This document shows positions 50,165 through 57,934 of a stretch of DNA of 64,000 bases, piece by piece. How positions within the stretch are numbered: position 1 is the stretch's first letter; each line of letters starts with the position of its first letter. The DNA lies in the NCBI RefSeq assembly GCF_014196425.1, contig NZ_JACIDR010000001.1, positions 1,291,880 to 1,355,879 on the forward strand. Reading direction: 5' to 3'. The stretch comes from Hansschlegelia beijingensis (lineage in GTDB: Bacteria; Pseudomonadota; Alphaproteobacteria; Rhizobiales; Methylopilaceae). The notes under the pieces are model-generated. The model ran no database searches and was not told where the DNA came from. It was given only the letters and a program-made list of their open reading frames with translations. The position numbers and the translations under genes are program-made.

Positions 50165-51283
50165 ATGGCGGAGGCGCAGGAGCTCCGCCTTCTGCTGACC
50201 GCCGACGCCGTTGGTGGCGTCTGGACTCATGCGGTGGAGCTCGCCGCGGGACTTTCGGCGGCTGGGGTGACGACGACGCTCGCGACGCTCGGGCCCGCGC
50301 CAACGCCCCGCCAGATCGCTGCCGCCGAGCTTTATCCGGGCGTCACCGTGGCCCCGACGGGGCTGCCGCTCGACTGGCTGGCCCGCTCGCCGGTCGAGAT
50401 CAGCCACGCGGCCGAGGCGCTGGCCGCCTTCGCGCGCGCCGCCTCGGCGGATGTGGTGCACCTCCATAGCGGGGCCTACGCGCTCGCCAGTTACGACGCG
50501 CCGGTCATCGTCAGCTGCCACTCCTGCCTTGCGACCTGGTGGGCCGCGATGCATGGCGGAGAGCCTCCGGCGGACTTTCAGTGGCGGACCGCGGCGACCG
50601 CCCACGGCTATGTGGCCGCCGACCGGCTGGTGGCGCCCACGGCCGCGTTCGCAGCCGCCACCCGCACGACCTATGGTCTCGCTGAGGAGCCCGCGGTCGT
50701 GCCGAACGGGATCGGCGACGCCCCGCCCGACGAGGCGGTGGCGCCCGGCGTCCCGCAGGTCTTCACCGCAGGCCGGCTGTGGGACGAAGCCAAGAACCTC
50801 GCGACGCTGGACAGTGCGGCCCGCGGGATCGCGGCGCCCTTCGAGGCCGCCGGAGCGCTGACCTCGCCGGACGGCGCCGCAGCCATCCGGCTCGAGGCCA
50901 TCCGGCCGCTCGGCCATGTCGGGGCCGATGACGTCCGGGCCCGGCTCGCCCGCCGCCCGATCTTCGCCTCCGCCGCGCGCTACGAGCCGTTCGGCCTGGC
51001 GGCGCTGGAGGCCGCGCGAGCGGGTTGTCCCCTCGTCCTGTCCGACATCCCGACGCTTCGCGAGCTTTGGGACGGCGCGGCTCTGTTTTCTGCGCCCGAC
51101 GACGCGGGCGGGTTCGCCGGGCTCATCAACGCGCTTCTGGAGGCGCCGGAGGAGCGGGCGCGCCTGGGCGCCCTCGCCCGCCGGCGCGCGCGCCGTTTCA
51201 CCCGAGGCGCCATGACGTCCGGCATGCTCCGGCTCTACCGTGACGCGCTGGCTGATCCGGGCCACGTCGGAGCGGCGGCATGA
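50165..51283 (+). CDS. Glycosyltransferase family 4-like protein
   Basis: A 372-residue GT-B glycosyltransferase. The N-terminal lobe opens with LLLTADAVGGVWTHAVELAAGL, the acceptor-side strand with its Gly-rich loop. The C-terminal lobe has VVPNGIGD, QVFTAGRLWDEAKNLATLD and ASAARYEPFGLAALEAARAGCPLVLSD, where the E-x7-E motif of retaining GT4 enzymes is present. The donor sugar and acceptor are unknown. 43 bases separate it from the previous stop; its own stop overlaps the first CgeB-like gene by ATGA. It is the first of four consecutive glycosyltransferases. Confidence 0.88.
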   Translation: MAEAQELRLLLTADAVGGVWTHAVELAAGLSAAGVTTTLATLGPAPTPRQIAAAELYPGVTVAPTGLPLDWLARSPVEISHAAEALAAFARAASADVVHLHSGAYALASYDAPVIVSCHSCLATWWAAMHGGEPPADFQWRTAATAHGYVAADRLVAPTAAFAAATRTTYGLAEEPAVVPNGIGDAPPDEAVAPGVPQVFTAGRLWDEAKNLATLDSAARGIAAPFEAAGALTSPDGAAAIRLEAIRPLGHVGADDVRARLARRPIFASAARYEPFGLAALEAARAGCPLVLSDIPTLRELWDGAALFSAPDDAGGFAGLINALLEAPEERARLGALARRRARRFTRGAMTSGMLRLYRDALADPGHVGAAA

Positions 51284-52392
51284 AGATCATCTACTTCACG
51301 CATTCGCTGCGATCCTGCTGGAACCACGGCAATGCGCATTTCGTGCGGGGCGTGCTGCGCGAACTCGCCGGGGCAGGCCACCGGGTGCGGGCGCTTGAGC
51401 CCGAGAACCCGTGGAGCGTGCAGAACCTGGTCGCCGATCACGGCCAGGACGGCTTCGCGCCGTTCTTCGAGGCCTATCCGGAGCTCGCCTTCGAGACCTA
51501 TCCGGACGGGCCGGACCTCGCCGCGCTGACGGACGGCGCCGATCTCGTGATCGTCCACGAGTGGAACGAGCCGGCGCTCGTCAACGCTCTCGGGGAGCTG
51601 CGGGGCCGCGGCGCGCGCTTCACGCTGCTGTTCCACGACACCCATCACCGCATGGCGAGCGAGCCGGACGCGATGCGCCGCTATCGCCTCGACGATTATG
51701 ACGGGGTGCTGGCCTTCGGCGCGAGCCTCGCGGAGGCCTATCGGCGGCTGGGCTGGGGCCGCCGCGCCTTCGTCTGGCACGAGGCGGCCGACACACGCCT
51801 GTTCCGCCCGCCGGCCGATGACGGCGAGCGACAGGGGCTGGTGTGGATCGGGAACTGGGGCGACGACGAGCGCAGCGACGAGCTCCGCCGCTTCCTGCTG
51901 AGGCCCGCAGCGGCGGCGGGAGCGCGCCTGGACATCTACGGCGTCCGCTACCCGGAGGGCGCCCTTGCGGAGCTTTCCCGGCACGGCGCGCGGCACCACG
52001 GCTGGCTCCCGAACCCGCGCGCGCCGGAGGTCTATGCCCGCCACCTCGCGACAGTCCACGTTCCGCGCCGGCTCTATGTCGAGAGCCTGCCCGGCATCCC
52101 GACGATCCGGGTTTTCGAGGCGCTCGCCTGCGGCGCGCCGCTCCTGTCGGCGCCATGGGAGGACAGCGAAGGCCTGTTCGAGCCCGGCCGCGATTTCCTG
52201 GTCGCGAGCGACGAAGCCGGGATGACGACCCACATGAGGGCTGTTCAGCACGATCCCGAGCTTCGCCGGGAGCTCGCCCGTAACGGCCTCGCCGCCATTC
52301 AGGCGCGGCACACCTGCCGGCATCGCGCCGAGGAGCTCCTCGGCTTCGTGTCCGAACTCAGCGCGCCCCAGATCGAGAGTGCGACCGCATGA
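51280..52392 (+). CDS. CgeB-like glycosyltransferase 1
   Basis: A 370-residue GT-B-type protein of the CgeB (spore maturation protein) kind. It begins MKIIYFTHSLRSCWNHGNAHF, with FFHDTHHR-like LLFHDTHHRMAS mid-way. The C-terminal lobe has YGVRYPEGALAEL, HHGWLPNPRAPEVYARHLATVHVPRR and IRVFEALACGAPLLSAPWED then LFEPGRDFLVASD, which is the CgeB family ending. CgeB glycosylates the outer spore layer in Bacillus subtilis; in alphaproteobacteria such proteins belong to surface-glycan clusters. Donor and acceptor are unknown. It overlaps its neighbours on both sides by 4 bases. Confidence 0.85.
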   Translation: MKIIYFTHSLRSCWNHGNAHFVRGVLRELAGAGHRVRALEPENPWSVQNLVADHGQDGFAPFFEAYPELAFETYPDGPDLAALTDGADLVIVHEWNEPALVNALGELRGRGARFTLLFHDTHHRMASEPDAMRRYRLDDYDGVLAFGASLAEAYRRLGWGRRAFVWHEAADTRLFRPPADDGERQGLVWIGNWGDDERSDELRRFLLRPAAAAGARLDIYGVRYPEGALAELSRHGARHHGWLPNPRAPEVYARHLATVHVPRRLYVESLPGIPTIRVFEALACGAPLLSAPWEDSEGLFEPGRDFLVASDEAGMTTHMRAVQHDPELRRELARNGLAAIQARHTCRHRAEELLGFVSELSAPQIESATA

Positions 52393-53483
52393 AGATCGCG
52401 TTCTACGGCTCCAGTCTGCTGTCCTCCTACTGGAACGGGGCGGCGACCTATTACCGGGGCGTCCTCTCCGCCCTCGCCCGCCGCGGCCATGAGATCGTCT
52501 TCTACGAGCCGGACGCCTTCGATCGGCAGGCGCATCGCGACATCGAGCCGCCCGACTGGGCGAAGGTCGTGGTGTGGCCGGCGACCCCCGAAGGGCTGCG
52601 GGCGGTCGTGGCCGAAGCCCCGCAGGCGGACGTGGTGGTCAAGGCGAGCGGCGTCGGCGTGTTCGACGACGAGCTGGTCGCGCAGACGATGCGGGCCGCG
52701 CGCAAGGACGCGTTGCGCATCTTCTGGGACGTCGATGCGCCCGCCACGCTCGCCGAGATCCGGTCGCGACCCGGCCATCCGATCTCGGCGGCGTTCGACG
52801 AGATCGACCTTGTGCTGACCTATGGCGGCGGCGCCCCCGTGGTGAACGCCTATGAGGGCCTCGGCGCCCGGCGCTGCGTGCCGGTCTATAACGCGCTGGA
52901 CCCGTCCTCGCATCATCCGGTCCCACCGGATCCGCGCTTCGCCTGCGACCTCGCCTTCCTGGGCAATCGGCTGCCCGACCGCGAGGCCAGGGTCGAGACC
53001 TTCTTCCTTGAGCCCGCCGCGCGCCTGCCCGAGCGCGCCTTCCTGCTCGGCGGATCGGGCTGGGAGCACCGCTCGCTGCCCGCGAACGTCCGCCATCTCG
53101 GCCACGTCTATACGCGCGACCACAACGCCTTCAACGTGACGCCCCGGGCGGTCCTGAACATCGCGCGCGACAGCATGGCGGCGACCGGCTTTTCGCCGGC
53201 GACGCGGGTGTTCGAGGCGGCCGGGGCCGGCGCCTGCCTGATCACCGACGCATGGGAGGGACTGGAGCTGTTCCTCAAGCCCGACGAGGAGGTGCTGGTG
53301 GCGCGCGACGGCGCCGACGTCGCCGAGCATGTCGCGAGCCTCACCCGCGAACGCGCGGAGGCGATCGGCCAGCGGGCGCTGCGCCGGGTGCTGGGCGAGC
53401 ACACCTATGAGCGGCGGGGCGACCAGGTCGACGCGCTGCTCCGGCAGGAGATCGCCGCCAAACGGGAGAAGAACGCCGCATGA
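52389..53483 (+). CDS. CgeB-like glycosyltransferase 2
   Basis: A 364-residue paralogue of the preceding protein. It opens MKIAFYGSSLLSSYWNGAATYYRG, has LRIFWDVDAPATLAEI at about 112-127, and LAFLGNRLPDREARVETFFLEPA at the domain junction. The C-terminal ATRVFEAAGAGACLITDAWEGLELFL then KPDEEVLVARDG is the CgeB signature (VFEA-x-G-x-P/C...). Its 4-base overlaps with both neighbours suggest coupled translation and similar amounts of all the transferases. Probably adds one sugar in a short ordered chain. Confidence 0.87.
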   Translation: MKIAFYGSSLLSSYWNGAATYYRGVLSALARRGHEIVFYEPDAFDRQAHRDIEPPDWAKVVVWPATPEGLRAVVAEAPQADVVVKASGVGVFDDELVAQTMRAARKDALRIFWDVDAPATLAEIRSRPGHPISAAFDEIDLVLTYGGGAPVVNAYEGLGARRCVPVYNALDPSSHHPVPPDPRFACDLAFLGNRLPDREARVETFFLEPAARLPERAFLLGGSGWEHRSLPANVRHLGHVYTRDHNAFNVTPRAVLNIARDSMAATGFSPATRVFEAAGAGACLITDAWEGLELFLKPDEEVLVARDGADVAEHVASLTRERAEAIGQRALRRVLGEHTYERRGDQVDALLRQEIAAKREKNAA

Positions 53484-54610
53484 GCCCGCGTCCGCTCGAC
53501 ATCGTCGTTCTCGGCCTCAGCCTCTCCTCCTCCTGGGGAAATGGACACGCGACGACGTTCCGGGCGCTGCTCAAGGCGCTCGGCGCGCGCGGCCATCGCA
53601 TCCTGTTCCTCGAGCGCGACCAGCCCTGGTATGCGAGCCATCGCGACCTGACCGACCCAGCCTATTGCGAGCTTGCGCTGTACGACAGCGTGGCGGAGCT
53701 CGACCGCTGGCGTGACCGCGTCGCCGGCGCGGACGCCGTGGTGGTCGGCTCCTACGTGCCCGATGGGGTCGAGGTCGCGCGCCGCGTCCGGAAGCTCGTG
53801 AGCGGCGCCTATCTGTTTTATGACATCGACACCCCGGTCACGCTGAAGGCGGTCGACGAGGCGCGCTGCGCCTATCTCACGCCCGAGATCATCCGACTGT
53901 TCGACGTCTATCTGTCATTCACGGGCGGGCCGACGCTGCGGCGGCTCGAGCGCGACTACGGCGCGCGCGCCGCGCGGCCGCTCTACTGCTCCGTGGACCC
54001 GGAGGCCTTCGCGCCGCGCGAAACGCAGAAGCGGTGGGACCTCAGCTATCTCGGCACCTACAGCCCCGACCGCCAGCCGAAGCTCGAAACGCTTCTGCTC
54101 GAGGTCGCCCGTCGCGCGCCGGACCTGCGGTTCGCGGTCGCCGGCTCGAGCTACCCGGACGACGTCGATTGGCCGGCGAATGTCGAGTGGATCCCGCATC
54201 TCGCGCCGCCGGAGCTGCCGGGCTTCTATGCGGCGAGCCGGTTCACCCTGAACCTGACCCGCGCCGACATGATTGCGGCCGGCTACAGCCCGAGCGTGCG
54301 GCTGTTCGAGGCCGCCGCGACCGGCTGTCCCGTGGTTTCCGACAACTGGGCCGGGCTCGACGAGCTGTTCCGAGCGGACCGGGAGATCGTCATCGCCGAG
54401 AACGCAGACGACGTGCTGCGCGCAGTGGGCGAGTGGCCGGCCGAGCGCGTGGCGGAACTCGCTGCCGCGGCGCGCGCCAGGGTGCTAGACGGGCATACCG
54501 CCGACCATCGCGCGCGCGAGTTCGAGGCCTATGTGGACGAGGCGCTGCGCGCGCGAAGCCAAGCCGGCGCGGCAGAGGGGGCTTCGCGCAGCCTCGCGAT
54601 GGGAGCGTGA
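53480..54610 (+). CDS. CgeB-like glycosyltransferase 3
   Basis: A 376-residue paralogue of the two preceding proteins, beginning DIVVLGLSLSSSWGNGHATTFRALLKAL. It has YLFYDIDTPVTLKAVDEARCAYL in the N-terminal lobe and LSYLGTYSPDRQPKLETLLLEVA at the junction, then VRLFEAAATGCPVVSDNWAGLDELF with REIVIAENADD, again the CgeB ending. The extra ~20 C-terminal residues are Ala/Gly/Ser-rich and probably disordered. The order of three related transferases suggests duplication followed by specialisation for different acceptors. Overlaps the previous gene by 4 bases and ends 2 bases before the UXS-like ATG. Confidence 0.87.
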   Translation: MSPRPLDIVVLGLSLSSSWGNGHATTFRALLKALGARGHRILFLERDQPWYASHRDLTDPAYCELALYDSVAELDRWRDRVAGADAVVVGSYVPDGVEVARRVRKLVSGAYLFYDIDTPVTLKAVDEARCAYLTPEIIRLFDVYLSFTGGPTLRRLERDYGARAARPLYCSVDPEAFAPRETQKRWDLSYLGTYSPDRQPKLETLLLEVARRAPDLRFAVAGSSYPDDVDWPANVEWIPHLAPPELPGFYAASRFTLNLTRADMIAAGYSPSVRLFEAAATGCPVVSDNWAGLDELFRADREIVIAENADDVLRAVGEWPAERVAELAAAARARVLDGHTADHRAREFEAYVDEALRARSQAGAAEGASRSLAMGA

Positions 54611-54612
54611 CG

Positions 54613-55650
54613 ATGCGGAACGTGCGGACCGGCGGAAAGACGGCGGTGGTGGCGGGAGGCGCAGGGTTCCTGGGCTCGCACCTGTGCGACCGGCTGATCG
54701 CCGACGGCGCCCGCGTGATCTGCATCGACAACATGCTGACCGGGCGGCCCGAAAACCTCCGGCAGTTCGAGCGCGAGCCGCGCTTCACGCTCATCGAGGC
54801 CGACATCATCGATCCCCTGCCCCAGCGGCTGACGGCTAGCCGGGACCCGATCGACGAGATCTTCAACCTCGCCTGCGCGGCCTCGCCGCCGCACTACCAG
54901 GCGGCTCCCGAGCACACGATGCTGACGAGCGTCGTCGGGACCCATCAACTGCTGGGGCTCGCGGCTGGCAAGGGCGCGCGCTTCATGCTCGCATCGACCA
55001 GCGAGGTCTATGGCGATCCGGACGTCCATCCGCAGCCGGAGACCTACCGCGGCAACGTCAATCCGATCGGTCCCCGCGCCTGCTACGACGAGGGAAAACG
55101 CGCCGCCGAGAGCCTCGCATCCGACGCGATCCGGGCGCGCCGGGTCGACGCCCGCATCGCGCGCATCTTCAACACCTATGGGCCGCGCATGCAGCCGGAC
55201 GACGGCCGGGTCGTGTCGAACGTCATCTGCCAGGCGCTCAGCGGGCGCGACATCACCGTCTATGGTTCGGGCGAGCAGACCCGCTCCTTCTGCTACGTCT
55301 CCGACCTGATCGAGGGCTTCATCCGGCTGATGGCGTGCGAGAAGGAGCTTCCCGGCCCGATCAACCTGGGCAATCCGCAGGAGCTCACGGTCAACGAGCT
55401 GGTGCGCCTCGTGATGGCCCATCTGGGCGCCGATAGCACCGTCACGACGAAGCCGCTGCCGGTGGACGATCCGCGTCGGCGGCGGCCGGACATCACCCGG
55501 TCCCAGACATATCTCGGCTGGTCGCCGACCGTGACCCTGGAGGCTGGTCTGGCAGCGACCTGCGCCTATTTCGTCGAACGGTCCGCCGATCTGCGCAAGC
55601 CTCCGGCGGAGGCGGCGGTGAACGACGCGGTCGAAGCGGGGCTGCTCTAG
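54613..55650 (+). CDS. UDP-glucuronate decarboxylase (UXS)-like NAD-dependent epimerase/dehydratase
   Basis: A 345-residue extended SDR. Residues 12-25 are the NAD loop VVAGGAGFLGSHLC, then CIDNMLTGRPENL, a segment shared with UDP-xylose synthases. ACAASPPHYQ, the active site ASTSEVYGDP and ACYDEGKRAAESL (Y-x-x-x-K) follow, then FNTYGPRM and GEQTRSFCYVSDLIEGF. This combination is very typical of UXS, which makes UDP-xylose from UDP-glucuronate. A UDP-xylose or related pentose donor would then serve the adjacent glycosyltransferases. Start ATG 54613 has GGGAG upstream; a GTG two codons earlier is possible. Confidence 0.85.
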   Translation: MRNVRTGGKTAVVAGGAGFLGSHLCDRLIADGARVICIDNMLTGRPENLRQFEREPRFTLIEADIIDPLPQRLTASRDPIDEIFNLACAASPPHYQAAPEHTMLTSVVGTHQLLGLAAGKGARFMLASTSEVYGDPDVHPQPETYRGNVNPIGPRACYDEGKRAAESLASDAIRARRVDARIARIFNTYGPRMQPDDGRVVSNVICQALSGRDITVYGSGEQTRSFCYVSDLIEGFIRLMACEKELPGPINLGNPQELTVNELVRLVMAHLGADSTVTTKPLPVDDPRRRRPDITRSQTYLGWSPTVTLEAGLAATCAYFVERSADLRKPPAEAAVNDAVEAGLL

Positions 55651-55679
55651 CGCGCTCCACTCGGACGGAGGTTCTGCGA

Positions 55680-55853
55680 ATGCTGAAGCCGGTTCACATC
55701 ACAGAAGACAGGGACGGCGCCAAGGCCGGCTGGTGGGCCGTGGACGAGCACGGCACGCCGGTGTTCGGCCCCTACCCGACGCGCGAAGCCGTTCTGGTCC
55801 ACATCGCCGAGAAGCGTGGGGCGGATCAGATCGCCGACGACAACGCCGGGTGA
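55680..55853 (+). CDS. Small hypothetical protein (57 aa)
   Basis: A 57-residue protein starting at ATG 55680 with GGAGG ten bases upstream. It is acidic and mixed alpha/beta in character: WWAVDEHGTPVFGPYPTREAV, then HIAEKRGADQIADD. The GPYPTREAA-like turn is reminiscent of short DUF2188/DUF-type stress proteins, but I do not recognise a named family. It starts 29 bases after the UXS-like gene and precedes other small genes on the same strand. A real gene is supported by the ribosome-binding site and codon use. Confidence 0.6.
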   Translation: MLKPVHITEDRDGAKAGWWAVDEHGTPVFGPYPTREAVLVHIAEKRGADQIADDNAG

Positions 55854-55931
55854 AGCCAGCCGGAACGATTTGTTGCTTGGCGAATTCCTCTTCCGAGGGC
55901 GCCGCGAGGCGCGCATCTGGAGGAGGATCCG

Positions 55932-56240
55932 ATGGCCGAACAAGCCGATCCTAACGTAAACCACCGCCCTGCGGTCGCCGATCTCCGGCGGACCGTGGAC
56001 GAGCTCACCCGCAGGGTCAGCCGCATCAATGGCCGGCCGCGGCACATGTCTCACCGCCTCTTCGAAGACGATGACGACCTCACCACGACCGTGCGGGCGG
56101 GCGCCGCGCGCGCGAGGGAGACGGTAGGACAGCATCCCGGTCTGGCTGCGCTTGGCCTCGCCGCCGCGGCCGGCGCCGTGATCGCGATCGCCATGTACTC
56201 GAAGGAACGTCAGCGCTCGTCCCGCTTCTGGTGGGACTAA
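55932..56240 (+). CDS. Small membrane-anchored hypothetical protein (ElaB/YqjD-like topology)
   Basis: A 102-residue protein. Residues 1-60 are charged and helical with heptad-like spacing (VADLRRTVDELTRRVSRI), and 70-88 form a hydrophobic segment LAALGLAAAAGAVIAIAMY followed by a basic C-terminus. A soluble helical domain with a C-terminal tail anchor resembles ElaB/YqjD/DUF883 proteins, which bind ribosomes at the inner membrane in stationary phase. That resemblance is in layout, and I do not claim homology. GGAGGA precedes ATG 55932. It belongs to a run of small stress-type genes. Confidence 0.7.
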   Translation: MAEQADPNVNHRPAVADLRRTVDELTRRVSRINGRPRHMSHRLFEDDDDLTTTVRAGAARARETVGQHPGLAALGLAAAAGAVIAIAMYSKERQRSSRFWWD

Positions 56241-56257
56241 GGGAAGGAGGACCTGTC

Positions 56258-56449
56258 ATGCCTGCAAAGTCCAAGGCGCAGCAGAAAGCCGCTGGCGCAG
56301 CGCTTTCGGCCAAGCGCGGAGACACGAAGAAGAGCGACCTGAAGGGCGCGTCGCGCTCGATGGCCGATTCGATGTCGGAGAAGCAGCTCCACGAGCTCGC
56401 CTCCACCGACCGGAAGGGCAAGCCCGAGCACGCGTCGAAGTCGGGTTAG
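56258..56449 (+). CDS. DUF3008 family protein
   Basis: A 63-residue strongly basic protein that matches the small DUF3008 family: MPAKSKAQQKAAGAALSAKR at the N-terminus and a C-terminal half with KGASRSMADSMSEKQLHELA, both as I recall the family. It is likely disordered in part and nucleic-acid-associated or stress-related; no function is known to me. The ATG at 56258 has AAGGAGG five to six bases upstream. It starts 17 bases after the tail-anchored protein, so the two are probably co-transcribed. Confidence 0.85.
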   Translation: MPAKSKAQQKAAGAALSAKRGDTKKSDLKGASRSMADSMSEKQLHELASTDRKGKPEHASKSG

Positions 56450-56500
56450 TCCCGATCCCACAGGCTCTTGGCTTCGAGGGCGGCGTCAGCCCCCGCTTCG

Positions 56501-56525
56501 GGAACAAATTCCCTGCCGGGGCGTT
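56501..56525 (+). promoter_or_regulatory. Candidate sigma-EcfG promoter for the 90-residue secreted protein
   Basis: GGAAC at 56501-56505, 16 bases, CGTT at 56522-56525, an exact match to the general-stress promoter pattern. It lies in the 110-base gap after the DUF3008 gene and points at the ATG at 56560 with a leader of about 28 bases. Confidence 0.65.
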
Positions 56526-56559
56526 CGTCTTGTGCCCAGAAACTGGAGGAACGAAGCCC

Positions 56560-56832
56560 ATGATGAAACGGATCACCCTCGCCGCCGCCGCCTCCGCCCT
56601 CATGATCGGCGGAGCCTTCGCCCAGACCGAAATGAAGCAGCCGCAGGAGCCGTCGACGATCGACAAGGGCTCGGCCACCGGCTCCGAGAACACCACGCCG
56701 AAGACGACGGGCGCGATGAACAAGGTGGCCCCCGACGTCGCGACCAATCCGCAGGAAATCCAGAAGCAGCAGGCGGATCAGGACGCGCGGCGCGGCGGCG
56801 GCGCCGAGAAGCCCCACGACCAGAGCAAGTAA
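56560..56832 (+). CDS. Small secreted hypothetical protein under a stress-type promoter
   Basis: A 90-residue exported protein: MMKRITLAAAASALMIGGAFAQ is a signal peptide with cleavage after AFA. The mature 68 residues are hydrophilic, rich in Thr, Gln, Pro and Lys (EPSTIDKGSATGSENTTPK), and probably disordered in the periplasm. I do not recognise the family; similar short proteins occur among stress-induced genes of methylobacteria. GGAGGA precedes the ATG. It has its own sigma-EcfG-like promoter and a good terminator, so it is likely a separate transcript or at least separately boosted. Confidence 0.75.
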   Translation: MMKRITLAAAASALMIGGAFAQTEMKQPQEPSTIDKGSATGSENTTPKTTGAMNKVAPDVATNPQEIQKQQADQDARRGGGAEKPHDQSK

Positions 56833-56874
56833 TCCGCGAGAGAGCTGTCCGCGGCGCGGACGGCGACCCGGAGC

Positions 56875-56906
56875 AAGGCGGCCGCCAGCAGCGCGCCGCC
56901 TTTTTT
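56875..56906 (+). terminator. Rho-independent terminator
   Basis: AAGGCGGC (56875-56882) pairs with GCCGCCTT (56895-56902) around a 12-base loop, running into TTTTTT (56901-56906). It ends the small-gene cluster 10 bases before the convergent pit stop. Confidence 0.85.
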
Positions 56907-56916
56907 CGTGCCGGCG

Positions 56917-57927
56917 TCAGGCGATCAGGCCGGTGACCCAGTAGCTCGCCGCGGCGATCAAGGCGGCGGCCGGCAGCGTCAGGACCCAGGCGATGACGAT
57001 GTTGCTCGCGACGGCCCAGCGCACGGCCGAGGTTCGCTTCGCCGCGCCCACCCCGACGATCGCGCCGGTGATGGTGTGCGTCGTTGAGACCGGGATGCCC
57101 ATCCAGGTCGCCATGAACAGCGTCAGCGCGCCGCCGGTCTCCGCGCAGAAGCCCTGCATCGGCACCAGGCGGGTGATGCGGGATCCCATGGTGTGGACGA
57201 TGCGCCAGCCGCCGCAGAGCGTTCCGAGCGCCATCGCGGCCTGACAGGTCAGGACAACCCAGAGCGGGATGTGGAACTCGCTGCCGAGATGCCCCTGCGA
57301 GTAGAGCAGCACGGCGATGATGCCCATCGTCTTCTGCGCGTCGTTGCCGCCGTGGCCGAGCGAATAGAGCGAGGCCGAGACGAACTGCAGCCGACGGAAC
57401 TCGCGGTCGACCACGAACGGGCTCTGCCGCACCACGACCCAGGAGACCAGCAGCACCAGCGCGAGCGCCAATAGGAAGCCCACCAGAGGCGAGACCACGA
57501 TGGCCGCCATGGTCTTGCCGAGGCCGGTCCACACGATCACGCTGAACCCCGCCTTGGCGAGCGCGGCCCCGACGAGGCCGCCGATCAGCGCGTGCGAGCT
57601 GCTCGACGGGATCCCCAGCGCCCAGGTGATCAGGTTCCAGGCGATCGCTCCGACCAGGGCGCAGAAGATCACCCTCGGATCGACGATCGAGGCGTCCACG
57701 ATGCCTGTTCCGATGGTCTGCGCGACGTGCAGCCCGAAGAACAGGAACGCGATGAAGTTGAAGAACGCCGCCCAGGCAACCGCATAGCGCGGGCTCAGCA
57801 CGCGGGTGGAGACGATGGTGGCGATCGAGTTGGCCGCGTCGTGCAGGCCGTTCAGAAAGTCGAAGAGCAGCGCCACTCCGATCAGTCCGATCAGGAGCGG
57901 CAGGGCGAGCGTCGCGGCCTCCGTCAT
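56917..57927 (-). CDS. pit: PiT family inorganic phosphate transporter
   Basis: A 336-residue low-affinity phosphate symporter with about ten membrane helices. The two PiT half-motifs are visible: FLNGLHDAANSIATIVSTRVLSPRYAV near the N-terminus and SLGHGGNDAQKTMGI in the second half, each with the diagnostic [HN]DA. GIPSSSSHALIGGLVGA and GIPVSTTHTITGAIVGVG are the paired P-x-S-[ST]-[ST]-H motifs. It follows the DUF47 gene by 7 bases in one operon. In Sinorhizobium meliloti the equivalent orfA-pit pair is repressed by PhoB under phosphate limitation. Confidence 0.95.
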   Translation of the reverse strand: MTEAATLALPLLIGLIGVALLFDFLNGLHDAANSIATIVSTRVLSPRYAVAWAAFFNFIAFLFFGLHVAQTIGTGIVDASIVDPRVIFCALVGAIAWNLITWALGIPSSSSHALIGGLVGAALAKAGFSVIVWTGLGKTMAAIVVSPLVGFLLALALVLLVSWVVVRQSPFVVDREFRRLQFVSASLYSLGHGGNDAQKTMGIIAVLLYSQGHLGSEFHIPLWVVLTCQAAMALGTLCGGWRIVHTMGSRITRLVPMQGFCAETGGALTLFMATWMGIPVSTTHTITGAIVGVGAAKRTSAVRWAVASNIVIAWVLTLPAAALIAAASYWVTGLIA

Positions 57928-57934
57928 GGGGCGC

